Assembly (NCBI GenBank): GCA_022495995.1 | Contig: JAFEMH010002592.1 | Location: forward strand, 248,001 to 312,000 | Direction: 5' to 3' | Source: Adenophora triphylla var. japonica | Lineage: Eukaryota > Streptophyta > Magnoliopsida > Asterales > Campanulaceae | Length of the DNA: 64,000 nucleotides | Shown: piece by piece, positions 31,818 through 43,777 of the stretch | Numbering within the stretch: position 1 is the first letter of the stretch | Layout: the number at the start of each line of letters is the position of its first letter | Made by a program: the position numbers and the translations under genes | The notes under the pieces: generated by a model | What the model was told of the DNA's origin: nothing | The model's database searches: none | What the model saw: only the letters and a program-made list of their open reading frames with translations

Positions 31818-33086
31818 TCACTGATGGGGCGGACCAAAATGATGGTCCCATGGACCTGGCTGGCTCGAACTCTCATCCCCTTGATGCTGTTGTTGCCACT
31901 CCATATGATGCGGGTCATGGTGGTGGGGGGAATACTGGCCATGGGGGGAATAATGTGGCGGAGGGGGTAGTCTCTCCATCACCAAGTGCATCATCCGCCT
32001 CTGCTCCTCCCTAAATGCCTGAGCATGTTCAATCTCGTTGTCAAGCTTCCCTTCTATTCTCTCTCTCCACAAGTGGTTGGTCTCAAACTCTGCTTCAACT
32101 CTGGTCTGAAGCTGCCCAACCTCCGTTTTCAGCCCTCTCATGTTCTCCTCAATCATCTCCACTTGCCCCGCCAAATAATACGTTGCCTCGGTAGGGTCCA
32201 TATTGTGTAGTTCCACCTCTTCTTCATCATCAACCCCATGGTCTATCTGTGGCCCTGCCCTAGCACGATTGAAGCTCGTGAGAGTGAACTTATCAATCTT
32301 CGAACCTGGCTTCAAATTACGGATTTCCCCTCTTATATTTAGCCCTGCCATTTTCGCCAACTCCGTGATAAGAATAGGAAAGTTGTAGTTTGACCTTCCC
32401 ATGTTGTTGGCCAATCTAATAATCTCATGTCTGATGATCAAGCCTGTGTTGATTCTCTTTCTCGAAATTACCACATGCATCAATGCATCCCTTCTCCAGC
32501 TAACATCCCCATAGTGGGATGAGGGCATGATCCGCTCACATATAAATCGGTGCAGAATGGCTAACTCCTTACTCAAAAATCTCATCTTCATTATGTTCCC
32601 TTTCTTATACCAGTAGGATCAATATCTACCCCAAGTGTGACCGAGAATAATGGGAGGTGGCCCAAGATATCCTCCTTTGTTTTCATCTCCCCCACCAACG
32701 TCTGATATGCACAATCTCCCTCCTATACATTAGCGGGCATGCTATAGTATCTGTTGATCACCGTGCTAGTATATGGGACTTCCAACCCACGCACATAGGA
32801 GTTGGGTGTATCACCTCTAGCACAAACATTAGCATAAAACTCCTGAACAATTCTATTCAATCCCCAAGTGCGCGAGTTCGAAGCAAGCATTTTCCATTTA
32901 TAAAAAGTGAATCTCCTTCAAATTACAGCTTGCCCAATCAAATTCCCTTTCTACGTTGAATGCATTAGCATGATGATCATTAAAAAATTTATCCGCTTTT
33001 TCGAAAACAAACCTATGTTGGTCAAATTGGGGTTCTTCCACAACCGGGGGAGGGGGAACATTTTTATCTCTACCCCTTTTACCCAT
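31818..33086 (-). pseudogene. Athila accessory ORF (plant transposon-protein domain)
   Basis: Downstream of gag-pro on the same strand. 33086-32898 starts MGKRGRDKNVPPPPVVEE and continues FDQHRFVFEKADKF. After a disrupted stretch (about 32600-32890) the frame 32591-31818 carries KRINTGLIIRHEIIRLANN...FPILITELAKMAGL, resembling the putative plant transposon protein family (PF20167-like) found in Athila-type ORFs. An acidic stretch, a coiled-coil-like segment (EMIEENMRGLKTEVGQLQTR) and a His/Pro/Gln-rich tail follow. Function unknown. It has its own candidate promoter at 33497-33744. Confidence 0.6.
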
Positions 33087-33496
33087 GACAACAGAAAGTG
33101 GCTCAACAAGATAGTAATTTTACCAGAACAGTGTCGTCGAAATACCGCCGGAGAGTCGCCGAAATGTCGCCGGAGTTGGAGAAGACGACAATGAAAATAA
33201 GCCCTTGGTCGGCACTACCTTCCCCACTACTTCTTCCTTTAAGCACCACCCCAAAACACAAGCTTTTCAACACAAAACTCCCTTTTAGGAATTTTAAAAT
33301 TTCTTCACCAATCGCCGGAATTAATGGAAGATGGGGCTTGAAACTTGGCTTTGGATGAAGATTAGGTAGTAGGGATATGGATTTGGTGGGTATGGGGTAA
33401 GGAATTTAAGGGTTTTGGTCGGATTTTTAGAGAGAGAGAAAGGAAGGGGGCGGTATTTTAGAGAGAGAAAGAGGTGAAGGGTTGGGTTTTATGAAA

Positions 33497-33744
33497 GGGT
33501 TTTATAATAATACGATTTTTGTTTCCAAAACCACCCAGGAATATGGCTGCATGACATTGGGAGCGGACGCTCCCCTACCCTGGGAGCGGACGCTCCCCTT
33601 CGACAGAAACTATGGGTGATGTTGGCCAAGTTGGGAGCGGACGCTCCCCCCTTTTGGGAGCGGACGCTCCCTATTTCCAGCAACTTTCATCGCTTTGAAC
33701 AAATTGAGAGCAAGGGCTCCCCCGCTTTTGGAGTAGACGCTCCC
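33497..33744 (-). promoter_or_regulatory. Palindrome array and TATA box before the Athila accessory ORF
   Basis: Four perfect copies of GGGAGCGGACGCTCCC (33559-33574, 33582-33597, 33633-33648, 33656-33671) and two decayed copies (about 33705-33721, 33730-33744). Each has 7-bp arms around GA. On the minus strand the array is followed after about 55 bp by TATAAAACCC (plus 33497-33506) and after about 410 bp by the ORF start. A CT-rich leader (plus 33428-33475 GA-rich) lies between. This is the same layout as in the Tat element, with an unrelated palindrome. Confidence 0.6.
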
Positions 33745-34001
33745 AAATTTCAGTAGCATTTTTTTTTAAAGGAAATAGGCCCCAGGTTGTATTGCTCCTT
33801 CTCCATGCTTTTTCCTGCACAACACTACAACACAAAATACCTCAGTAGCACCAATTCCGCATAAATAAATTAGTAAAAATAAATAAAACAAAGATAAAAA
33901 CCATGAAATTCCCAGGTTGCCTCCCGGTAAGCCGCCCTTCTTTACCGTCTTTAGCTAGACCAAATGCCGGGTAAGCCCCCGGCATAGCATACTCCAAATA
34001 A

Positions 34002-36559
34002 CTAAGTAATGGGACGGGAGGCCCCACAAACACGAGACACATCAATGTAAGGGGGATGAAAGTAATCTTTTTGAGTTACCTCTAAAAGATGATTCGGTTC
34101 AATGACATGCCTCCCCGTTGGAGACCATTTAAGCTTCCCCTTTTTCGACTTCACTTTCTTTTTCTCCCTTGGTGGCTCTCCTTTCTTATTTTTCTTCGGA
34201 TTCACTTTTGGAGACTCCACGTCATCATTCTCTACCTTTGCCCCATTTTTGATAATTGGCTCACTCAAATCCATGGCACAAACCTTGCGCACATTCTTGG
34301 GAAGGGTCTTATCACCAAACATATTAAAACTAACCACTTTCCCATCAAATTCTATGGTTAAAGATCCCTTCGTCACATCAATCTTAGTTTCAGAAGTAGA
34401 CATAAATGGTCTCCCCAACAGAATGGGAGCCTCAGAATCAGTCTCCATCTCAAGCACATAAAAATCTGCCGGGAAAATCAAGTCACCAACCCGAACTTCA
34501 ACATCTCGCACTACCCCCTTGGGGTATGCATTGGAATTATCCGCCAACTGTATAACCACTCGAGTATCCTCCAATTTACCCAATTTAAGGTCTCCAAATA
34601 ATGCATAGGGCATAGCATTAATTGAAGCCCCCAAGTCAAGCATGGCTCTATGAAAATTACTTCCCCCAAACGCAATAGGAATTACAAACATACCAGGGTA
34701 ACTACATTTTTTTGGCATCTTTTTCTGATAAACTGCAGATACATGCTCCAAAATTTTCACCTTTTTCTGACTCCGCTCCTTCTGATTCCTCTTCATAGTG
34801 CATAACTCCTTCAAAAACTTCGCATACCTAGGAACCGACTGAAGAATATCTAGAAACGGAATGTTCACCTCCAATCTCTTGAAAGTATCAAAAATAGCCT
34901 TGTCAGGCTTCTTTGAGGTGTCTCTCTTCAATGCTTCCGGAAAAGGTGCGACTAGCTCATAAACAGGAAATATGGGTGGAATATACTTCTCTTCAGAGAT
35001 TTTTTCTTCCACCTTCTCCACCTCCAACTTTGGCTCAACACTCTTCTCAACCTTCTGTTCAGGCTCTATAGACACCATTTGCCCATCAACTTTCTTCTTC
35101 CGCCTCACATACACTGCACTAACATTTTGTTTCGGAGGTTGCACAGTCTTTGCTGACTCTCTAGCCTCTATTTTTACCACAGCCTCTGCAATCTGACTCA
35201 CTTGCCTCTCCAAATTATTAATGCTCGCATCGGTCTTCTGCTGGAACTGTTGAAAATTCCCATTCATGGTAGACATGCTCTGCGCTAGTGACCAGACCAT
35301 GTCCTCTGTAGACTGTCCTTGCGGCTGCTGCTGCCCAACAGGTGCTCTGTACTGATTAAATTGGTTGCCCTAAAATTGTTGACCCTGCTGATTATTAAAC
35401 GGCTGCCTGAACCCTTGTTGACCTTGTGGTGGACCATACCTAAGGTTCGGATGAACATTATTCGTAGCGTTGTAATTGAACTGCAGTGGCCTCTGACCCT
35501 GCTGATTGAACCCTACAACATTAACATCTACCACCTTATCCGTCTGAAGAGTGGGACAAGAATCAGTCGGGTGAGTCACATCACCACATATACCGCAGGG
35601 ATGAGGTTGTTGACCCAAAACCAATGTCTTCAACAGACTCTTAACATCCGCCAGCTCGGTCTTCAAATCACTCGTTGTATCACCCGATCCTACTGCACTG
35701 ACTTGTCTAATGCTAGACCTCCTCCCATGAGTCCTTTTGCTTTTGGCTAATTCTTCTATCAACTGCTCTGCATCCCTAGTAGTTTTATTCAGAATACTAC
35801 CTCCACAAGCAGAATCCACCCATCTTTTATCCTGCACAGTCAATCCTCCATAGAAGTATACAATAAGCTGCTCATCATCAAAGCCATGATATGGACAGCT
35901 TCTGCAAAGCTTGTAAAACCGGTTGTGATAATCATATAACGATTCATCGGACATTCCGCTCCATATTCTTTGATATCCCTCTTCATAACATTAATCTGGT
36001 CTGGAGGGAAAAACTCATCAAGGAACACCTCCTTTAACTGCTGCCATGAAGTAATGCTATTGGGTGGCAAGTGATAATACCACGCATTCGCGTTATCCTT
36101 CAGAGTAAAGGAAAACGCCCTCAACAATAGTTGCTCTACAGGGAGTGCAGCCGGCTTCATGCTCTTGCAAATCTGCACAAACTGAGTTATGTGCTGATTA
36201 GGATTCTCCCCTGGTATACCATTAAAATGGGGCAACTAGTTCAACAACCCCGGCTTCAACTCAAAAGTGACCCCAGCCGGCAAATCAGGAAATAGCACTG
36301 CTTGTGGTTGCTCGTTCCAGTTCGGAGCAATCCTCTGTCTTAATGTCCGAATTGGGGGGTTATTATTGCCTCTTCCATTACCCTCATTGTTCACAACCTC
36401 CGGATCCTTATCACCCATGCCGTTATTATTATTCATCACGTTCTGCTGCAAATTTCTCCTGCACCTGAAATATCTTTCGATTTCCGGAACAAATGGACTA
36501 GCAAGTTGATTAGCAGAACGGGTATGGACCATAAAAGGTTCCACACCATAAGATGACAA
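34002..36559 (-). pseudogene. Athila Gag-protease
   Basis: Starts near 36559 (MVHTRSANQLASPFVPE follows the first codons). The gag core is in PHFNGIPGENPNQHITQF...LKDNANAWYYHLPPNSITSW and DYHNRFYKLCRSCPYHG, with a CGICGDVTHPTDSC zinc-binding segment. The C-terminal frame (35300-34002) has the Athila segment VYELVAPFPEALKRD...LEVNIPFLDILQSVPRYAKFL and protease active site LDLGASINAMP, then APILLGRPFM. Breaks: in-frame TAG at 36236-36238, frame change near 35950, in-frame TAG at 35370-35372. The protease is otherwise open for over 400 codons. Confidence 0.88.
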
Positions 36560-36650
36560 AAATAGTAAAGCTTAATAAACAGGATAAAAAAAGAAAAAGA
36601 AAAAAAAATAGATTAAGAAATAGAATAAGAGTGCAAACAATTAAACATCG

Positions 36651-36669
36651 TCCCCCGGCAACGACGCCA
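36651..36669 (-). other. Primer-binding site of the Athila element
   Basis: The minus strand reads TGGCGTCGTTGCCGGGGGA a few bases inside the LTR. This is one or two bases different from the TGGCGCCGTTGCCGGGGA site of Athila-type elements that prime from tRNA-Asp. It identifies 36675-38132 as the 5' LTR. Confidence 0.8.
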
Positions 36670-36674
36670 AAATT

Positions 36675-38132
36675 TGATAGGCTAAAGTCGCACGCCTACA
36701 AATTAAATACCAAAACTCGGCTACAAAACTGTAGAAAGGACAAGTCCAGGGTCGATCCACTGAAAAACGATTATTTATTTGCACAATTGTCACTTGACAA
36801 GATTGGGGGTCTAAAATTGATTTTAATTAATTCCTAAGACGGGAATAAAAAATTAGGTTTTAGACAGTTAAAGGAAACACTTTGGATCAATTATTTTCCC
36901 CGTCTATCATTCAAATATCATTGGTTAACTCTTTTTCACTTTTACCCTATTCACTCGATCACGAGATTTATTTCAATCTCTATCTCTTTCTTTAATAATA
37001 GCTAATAGCAATGACACATTCACTAATAACCCTAATCAATACCTAAACCTAACTGACACAGTCTAGATTCACAATATCAATTGATTTCGATTTAAGAGAT
37101 TAAGATCGAGAACACGTTCTAATGCTATTTCAATTAGATACTTGTCTATTTTCTTCATATTCACAATTTATCATGACACATGCATAAACCATAAATTTGC
37201 TACTTTTGAAACCCTAAATTGACACAATCTTAGGGGATTCTAGCAATGAATTAAGATCCAAGATTAATCAATTGGCCTAATTGAAAAACCCTAGAAATCA
37301 AATCAATCAATTAAAACAGAAGAAAATATGAATAGGACAAAATAGATGAAAAGAAATTAACCTCAATTGAATTCAAGACGGTTTCAATAATCGAATCCAA
37401 AGCAAGAAATTTAGTTCTCCATAAAAAGCTATGAACTCTCTAGCTCTAGGGAAAAATAATAATAAAAAGTCGAACCCTAAAACTATTGTTAAGAGAAGTA
37501 TATATACTCCTCCTAAAACTTAAAACTAAAAGAAAAATAAAAAGTACTTTCCTAAGTCCCTCTCATATATGCCAGGAAGGAAAAGAAAATAAAGAAAGAT
37601 TTTTCAAGTCAACTTCACGGTCAACCAAGGTGAAAGTCGTGGTACGATTCGTGCGAAAAAAATCAATCGTGCTGTATTAGAACACGACTCGTGCTTCATG
37701 TAACTAGTCGGGCCATTTGCTGCCAAACCAACTTCTAGCTTTCACTTTGGTCACTATTCTCGTGGTACGATTCGTGCGAAAAAAAATCAATCGTGCTGTA
37801 TTAGAACACGACTCGTGCTTCATGTAACTAGTCGTGCCATTTGCTGCCAAACCAACTTCTAGCTTTTCACTTTGGTCACTATTCTTTCCAGCTTTGCAGT
37901 TTAGTCCCTCAAGTTTCCAGAATTGCAGATTAGCTCCTGAACTTTATATTTCCAGCTTACTTTCCAATTTTTCATAATTGCAGTTTGGTCCCTGGATTAC
38001 AATAAAATCTCACTAACTCCTCTCAATAGATATTTCACTCAAATTACATCAAATCTATACTAAATACATGGACATTGAATATAAAATGAACGGAAAACAT
38101 AGAAATTACATAGTATGAAATACGCCACATCA
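36675..38132 (-). repeat. Right (5') LTR of the Athila element
   Basis: 1458 bp, TGATAGG...CACATCA. It differs from the left LTR mainly by a 123-bp tandem duplication (37638-37760 and 37761-37883) that doubles the GCACGA/CACGAGTCGTG palindrome region. It holds the empty hAT site at 37421-37428. As the 5' LTR of a minus element it lies head-to-head with the transporter gene starting at 38482. Confidence 0.92.
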
Positions 38133-38137
38133 GAATC

Positions 38138-38481
38138 CCATATCCATTTCTAGTTGACTTAGTCAAAGTGAAGCCAACAACAATATTTAACTGAATAAAA
38201 CACAAATAGTAACTGTAAAATAATCCAAAAAAAAAAAAAGAACTGCATATCAAATTTAAAGACATTATTCCATTCAAAACCAGACAAAATTATTCCCGCA
38301 AAAGTTAGTTTAACTGTAAAAACAGACTTCTAACTTTGTGAAAGATGTGAGTTTAGGGTCTAAAGGCCAGTCAACCCAAGTTCCCTACCAATAAATCCTT
38401 GCTCCATCTATATCTATATATAGAAAAGCATAATCTGATAGATACGAAAACTGAAAAACACACAATACACGCACACAGAGA
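38138..38481 (+). promoter_or_regulatory. Proximal promoter of transporter gene 1
   Basis: 344 bp between the Athila element and the start codon. CTATATATAG at 38414-38423 is the best TATA box, about 60 bp before the ATG. An A run lies near 38229. The retrotransposon's 5' LTR sits immediately upstream in divergent orientation, so it may influence expression. Confidence 0.55.
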
Positions 38482-40750
38482 ATGAGTGAAGTGGTAGAAA
38501 TAGACGGTGTTGCCGCCACTTCAAGGGTGGCAATAAGTAACGTGGCCCATGATCCAGCATCCTCGCCATTGCCATTGCCGCTAGTTGGCCACTATGGTTC
38601 TAGGCCTCAGTCGAATAAACCGTTACAACTAACCATTGAACAACCAAGTACTCCCAACCAAAGTAAAACACCAAGAACATCTCGGACTCCAAATTTCATG
38701 ACCCCTTTGGGTAGTCCCATAAGAAGAGCGATTAAACTCACAAAATTCGACCCTCAAGATGCTTGGCTTCCCATCACCGAGTCAAGAAATGGTAATGCTT
38801 ATTATGCCGCCTTTCACACTCTTTGTTCTGGCATTGGAATTCAAGCACTCGTACTGCCTGTCGCCTTCACCGTTCTTGGCTGGTAAGCCTCTTTTTTACT
38901 CTTTCCATTCAATTTTTCATACTCCCTCCGTCCCAAGATGAATGTCCAAAAAGGTTTTAAATTTGTTCTCGATCAAGAGAAAATTTGAAATTTTTTAGGA
39001 CATTCATTTTGGAACAGAGGGAGTAGATCAGTTTCACTATGCCTGTGTGTGCTAATTCGATGAATCTAACTTTGAGTATATGCAGGACATGGGGCATCGT
39101 AAGTTTAACTGTGGCATTCATATGGCAGCTTTACACCTTAGGTTTATTAGTCAAGCTTCATGAGTCAAACGAAAATGGCATGCGTTATAGTCGCTATCTC
39201 CAACTCTTTGGTGCCACTTTTGGTATGTTCGTTCATCTTTTCAAGAGCAAAAAATTTAAAATCTTGCCTTGTAATAGCTTTATTTGTTCACTTTTGGTGA
39301 TAATTTAGACTTGTTATGTCTTATATAGGTGAAAAAATGGGGAAAATCTTTGCTATGTTTCCAATAATGTATCTATCAGCTGGCACATGTGTGGCGCTAA
39401 TCATCATTGGCGGTTCAACCTCGAAGCTTTTCTATCAAATCATTTGTGGTGGGCATAATTGCTTAGCAAACCCTTTGACAACAGTTGAATGGTATTTGGT
39501 GTTTACTTGTGGAGCTGTTGTTTTATCTCAGCTACCAAACTTGAACTCCATTGCTGGGGTATCTCTCGTTGGGGCTGTCACGGCCATAGGGTATTGTACT
39601 ATTATGTGGGCCGTGTCCGTAACAGAGGATCGGCTTGATGGCGTAAGCTATGATCCGGAGAGGCCGAGTAGTGATGTTTCTTGGGTTTTCGGGATTCTCA
39701 ATGCACTCGGGATCATTGGGTTCGCGTTTAGAGGTCACAATCTCACCTTAGAAATCCAGGTATGTAATATTCATTCTTCTATGGTACAAATGCATAGGAA
39801 TTTGGGGGTTATGCATTCTGATTGCACAGCAGTCCAGCGCATGTAAGGCTCATATTTCATCTTCCCCAAACGGGTGGTCCCTGTTGTTGGGGTGGGAATC
39901 ACAATGATGATCGTAGCCTTAATGAAGTAATCTAACGGATGAAAATGGGCAAATTATAGGCCTTGTTTGAATTTTCATTCAAAATTATATATTTTGTGTT
40001 TGCAGGCTACCATGCCTTCAAGTGAGAAAAACCCATCTCATATTCCAATGTGGAGAGGTGTTCTAGCTGCATACCTTATCATTGCAGGCTGTTTATTTCC
40101 TCTTGCAATAGGAGGGTATTGGGCTTATGGCCAAATGGTATTTTGTTTTATTTTATTTTACAATGTTGATTAATTTACTTGTACATGATGCATAAATAAG
40201 TGTACAATGGCATTTCTTTGTTGAAAAATACTAAATTACTGTAACTTTTGTTTGGTTTCAGATACCTGAAAATGGTGGGATGCTTACTGCAATATACGCG
40301 TTCCATGGCCGCGACGTTTCAAGAAGTATTATGGGCTTAATGAGCTTAATAATCATTATTAACGCCGTGAGTTCATTCCAAATATACGGAATGCCAATGT
40401 TTGACCAAATAGAGTCGACATACACCACAAGAATGAAGAAGCCATGCCCATGGTTGCTTAGGTCCATTTCTCGTGCCCTATTTGCTTTCGCATGCTTCTT
40501 TGTAGCCATAGCTATACCCTTTCTGGGCAGCTTGGCGGGCTTGATTGGTGGGATAGCTGTACCGGTGACATTCGCGTACCCGTGTTTTATGTGGATCAAG
40601 ATTAAGAAGCCAAAGAAGTATGGTATTTCTTGGTGGGTAAATTGGGTATTAGGAGTTCTTGGCTCTTTGTTTAGTGTTGTTTTGATTGCTGCTGGGGTTT
40701 ATGTTGTTGTTGATACTGGTATAGAAGTCAGCTTCTTTAAGCCAAGCTAA
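38482..40750 (+). CDS. Lysine/histidine transporter-like 8 (amino-acid permease), copy 1
   Basis: Five exons with GT-AG introns: 38482-38882, 39086-39222, 39329-39759, 40006-40137 and 40262-40750, giving 529 residues. A membrane protein of the AAAP family (Aa_trans domain). The cytosolic N-terminus (about 95 residues) is Ser/Pro/Thr-rich and contains TPRTSRTPNFMTPLGSP. Then comes DAWLPITESRNGNAYYAAFHTL and about ten hydrophobic segments; conserved stretches are NLNSIAGVSLVGA, GIIGFAFRGHNLTLEIQATMPSS, MWRGV and AGLIGGIAVPVTFAYPCFMW. The C-terminus EVSFFKPS is typical of the LHT8/AATL1 group. Likely imports neutral or basic amino acids with protons; substrate inferred only from family. All exons are intact. 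A paralogue lies at 59677-62458. Confidence 0.94.
38922..39023. mobile_element. Stowaway MITE in transporter 1 intron 1
   Basis: CTCCCTCCGTCCCAAGATGA (38922 onward) is inverted at the right end (CATTTTGGAACAGAGGGAG), with TA duplications. 102 bp, lying inside the 203-bp first intron (38883-39085) without touching the splice sites. Confidence 0.85.
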
Positions 40751-41008
40751 GTCTTAAATTGCTATCTTCCTTGCTTGAGAAATGTATTTGTTCTATTAGT
40801 AGTATTGTCACAAATGTACAAAAAATATTTTTCTTTGTTTGTAATAGTGCATTTTCTCCAACTTCTTGGGCTAAAAATATTCATCAGGATACTTTTTACT
40901 TTATCAAGTTATGCTATGTATCTTGATTGACGCCATGAAAATCATCTCTTAAGTGGTGGTAAAGGTTGAATAAAGAGAATCGAACCTTAGCTAAAGATCT
41001 TCAAAATA

Positions 41009-41485
41009 TGATACAGGAGCGAGAGCGACCGCGCTCAAGGGGGTGCGCGACCGCGCTCAAGACGGTGTCAACCAGGCAGCAGTTTCGGCCAAGGTGCGCG
41101 ACCGCGCACGGGAGGAGAGCGACCGCGCTGAAGACGAGGAAGAACTGGCGTGAGCCTCGGCCAAGGTGCGCGACCGCGCTGGGCCTAAGGGCGGCCGCGC
41201 TCGAGACGGAGGATTGAAGACTGATTCCTTTTTAATTACGGAAAAACTCTTAATTTTGGCATTTTATTTATTTTGGGAACTCTTTTATTTGCTGCCTAGG
41301 TAGAAGTATAAATACTTAGTCTTTTATTTTTGGAGAACAACTTATTCATTATTGATTTCCAATTCAAAGAGGTTTTCTCTTTAATTTTAAGTAGATTCCA
41401 GATTTGTGTTCTTGAGGATTCATTGCTTGTGAATTCTTGTGTTTAGTGCGCTAAACACGAATCGTATTGCTTCCGTGCTGCGTCA
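41009..41485 (+). repeat. 5' LTR of the chromovirus element
   Basis: 477 bp. Differs from 50984-51461 essentially only in a short cluster near 41390 (TTTTAAGTAGATTCC versus TTTTCTGGTGGATTCC). TATAAATA lies at 41307-41314. Confidence 0.92.
41020..41314 (+). promoter_or_regulatory. LTR promoter with GCGACCGCGC palindrome array
   Basis: Five copies of a GCGACCGCGC core plus one GCGGCCGCGC variant lie within 41020-41205. The most symmetric is GTGCGCGACCGCGCAC (7-bp arms, 2-bp centre); others are GAGCGACCGCGCTC-like. TATAAATA follows at 41307-41314, about 100 bp beyond the last copy. The same array is repeated in the 3' LTR (50992-51182), where it is also translated. Confidence 0.65.
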
Positions 41486-41535
41486 GTTGGTATCAGAGCA
41501 GGCCATATCCTGTCTTTTCACCATACTGAGGGATT

Positions 41536-43053
41536 ATGGGAGATCAGGCTACCAAAGCTGATATTGAGGGGATTACTAACGCCATCGCTGCGTTGACAAC
41601 ACAGACCGCCGCGTTGGTTCTTTGCTCAACGGGATCGGAATGATGATCGAAACCCTAGGGGTGAAGGAGACAGGGAAGAACCCGTTCGACGTCCTCAGAG
41701 GGCTGAAAATCGGGTAGAAGATGGTTCCAGTTCGGAGGAAGAAGTCGTGGAGGATGATGGAGAACAAGGTAACAATCAAAATCGCCATGATTATAGAATT
41801 AAGGCTGAAATCCCTCATTTTTATGGAACTATGGGTATAGAGGATTTTCTAGATCGGCAAACTAATGTCGATCGCTTCTTTGAGGTCATGGAAGTACCTG
41901 CTAATAAACAGGTAAAGATGGTAGCGATTCGTTTAAAGAGTACTGCTGCAGTTTGGTGGGATAAACTAGTAGTACAGAGACGACGACAAGGGAAGGAGCC
42001 AGTTAGGACTTGGAGGCGGATGAAGCAGTTGATCTCCGGAAGGTTTTTGCCTGCAGATTACGAGCAGATTTTGTATAAGTTATATCTGAATTGTGTTCAA
42101 GGCAAGAGGACGGTTGATGAGTATACTACTGAGTTTCAGAGGTACACTGCAAGGGTGGAGATCGATGAGTCTGAGGAGCAGAAGGTTGCACGCTACATCA
42201 ATGGTCTGAAGGGCTCAATACAAGACAAGATGGGTTTGCATCAAGTACGGAATTTGACAGATGCTTCTACTCTGGCCTTGAAAGCGGAGCTTATGGAGAA
42301 GTCGAGTACAAGGGTCTTTAATGCTCCTTTTCGCAAATGGAGTCCGCAAGGTGGTGCTGATGAAGGGAGTAACAAGGAGAAGGGGGCGACTAGTAGCTCT
42401 GCAGGAAACAGTTCAGTGGGGAACAGCGCGACAGGGAACCGTGTAGCAGCGAGCAACTCGACAGGGAACAAGGCACCGGTACAGAAAACAGCAAATCCGT
42501 ATGCCAAGCCGAGGGGAGATAAATGTTTTCGCTGTCAGGGATTTGGTCATAGGTCCAACGTTTGCCCCAGTAGGCAGACTGCTGCATTCTTAGAAGAGGA
42601 AGAAGAAGTAGAGGAGGAGGATGATGAGTATGCCGGAGCCGAGTTCGCAGAGGAGGAATCCGGAGAACATGTGGGTTTTGTTCTTCAACAGATGTTGCTA
42701 TCTTCCAAGGACGAGGGGCAGAGGAAGAATCTTTTTCGTGCACACTGTTCCATTGCTAACAAGGTATGCAATTTAATTGTTGATAATGGTTGCACTGAAA
42801 ATTTAGTTTCGCAGAAATTAGTTGATTTCCTTGGATTGAAAACTGAACCACATGAGAAACCCTATGGTTTGGGGTGGGTGAATACGGGTTCAGAACTTAG
42901 AGTGTCACGTACTTGTAGGGTTCCCATTTCTATCGGGAAACACTATAAGGAGGAAGTTGTCTGTGATGTGCTGAATATGGTTGTATGTCATGTATTATTG
43001 GGTCGTCCATGGCAATACGATCATGATATTACCTATAGGGGTAAGGATAATGT
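41536..43053 (+). pseudogene. Chromovirus Gag and protease (5' part of gag-pol)
   Basis: ATG at 41536 (MGDQATKADIEGITNAIAAL); a one-base frame change near 41620 leads into a frame open from there to the CACTA insertion. It has an acidic segment, the retrotransposon gag core (DFLDRQTNVDRFFEVMEVP...VQGKRTVDEYTTEFQRY), a CCHC knuckle CFRCQGFGHRSNVC and the protease IVDNGCTENLVS...CHVLLGRPWQYDHDI. The active-site triad reads DNG rather than the usual DSG. Reading is broken after YRGKDN by the CACTA element; the sequence resumes at 48133. Confidence 0.88.
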
Positions 43054-43777
43054 CACTACAAGAAAAAGGTGTTTTTGTCACATTTTATTTGTCACGGTCC
43101 GTTAACCGTGGCAAATAATTTTACTATAAACCACGGTCTTCTTAACCGGAGCAAATATTTTTTTTTGAACCGGTTTAATAGTTAACCGTGGTTTAAGAGG
43201 GATAACTATTCTTTTAATTTTTATTTTTACGTTCAAAATCCAAAACTCCAGCGCCTTCCCCAAATTCCCCTCCCAAAATTCCCCCCAAAAATTTCATGTC
43301 GATCCAAATCCAAATCCAATTCCAATTCCAATTCCAAATCCAAATCCAAATCCAAATCCAAATCGTTTCTGTTTCGATTCCTCCTAGAATTCTCAGCTAA
43401 TTAGGATTTCGGCCAGTTCTTATTCTTATTGTCGCAGTTCAACGCAAACCTTCAACAGCAAAGCGACGACCCGGGAGCGGATTCCCCACCAGCAGGAGGA
43501 CAGGAGACCCAGCTAACCCTACTCCGGCGACTCAGAACAGAGTGAAACTGCCCGCTTAGGTCAATTGATAGTGGTGGCTTTCCTGTGAATTGGTTCGGAA
43601 TTAGGGGAAAGAAAGCTTCAAGAAGCAAGAAGCTTCCTGGCAAAGCTTCATTCAACGCAAACCGCAAACTTAGAAATCTTCACACGCCGAAATATTCTTG
43701 AAGGTAATCGATAGCTTGCAAAATCCTCCCTCCCTCATGTTCAATTATAATGTCCTATTTTTTTCCCGAAATAAGAC

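Larger units (their letters stand above)
25629..38132 (-). mobile_element. Athila-lineage gag-pro retrotransposon without polymerase
   Basis: LTRs 25629-30997 (interrupted by a hAT element) and 36675-38132 begin TGATAGG and end CACATCA. TSD GAATC lies at 25624-25628 and 38133-38137. The minus-strand interior encodes Gag-protease (36559-34002) and one further ORF (33086-31818). No RT, RNase H or integrase is present, so it is a non-autonomous, TR-GAG-like derivative. The primer-binding site is of the Athila type. A purine-rich GCGTGGGGGTATT just before the 3' LTR on minus is the likely polypurine tract. Confidence 0.9.

Noticed and set aside
31818..33086. Athila accessory ORF as a retroviral-type envelope gene
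   Set aside because: No signal peptide, transmembrane segment or cleavage site is visible; the similarity is to a plant transposon-protein domain.
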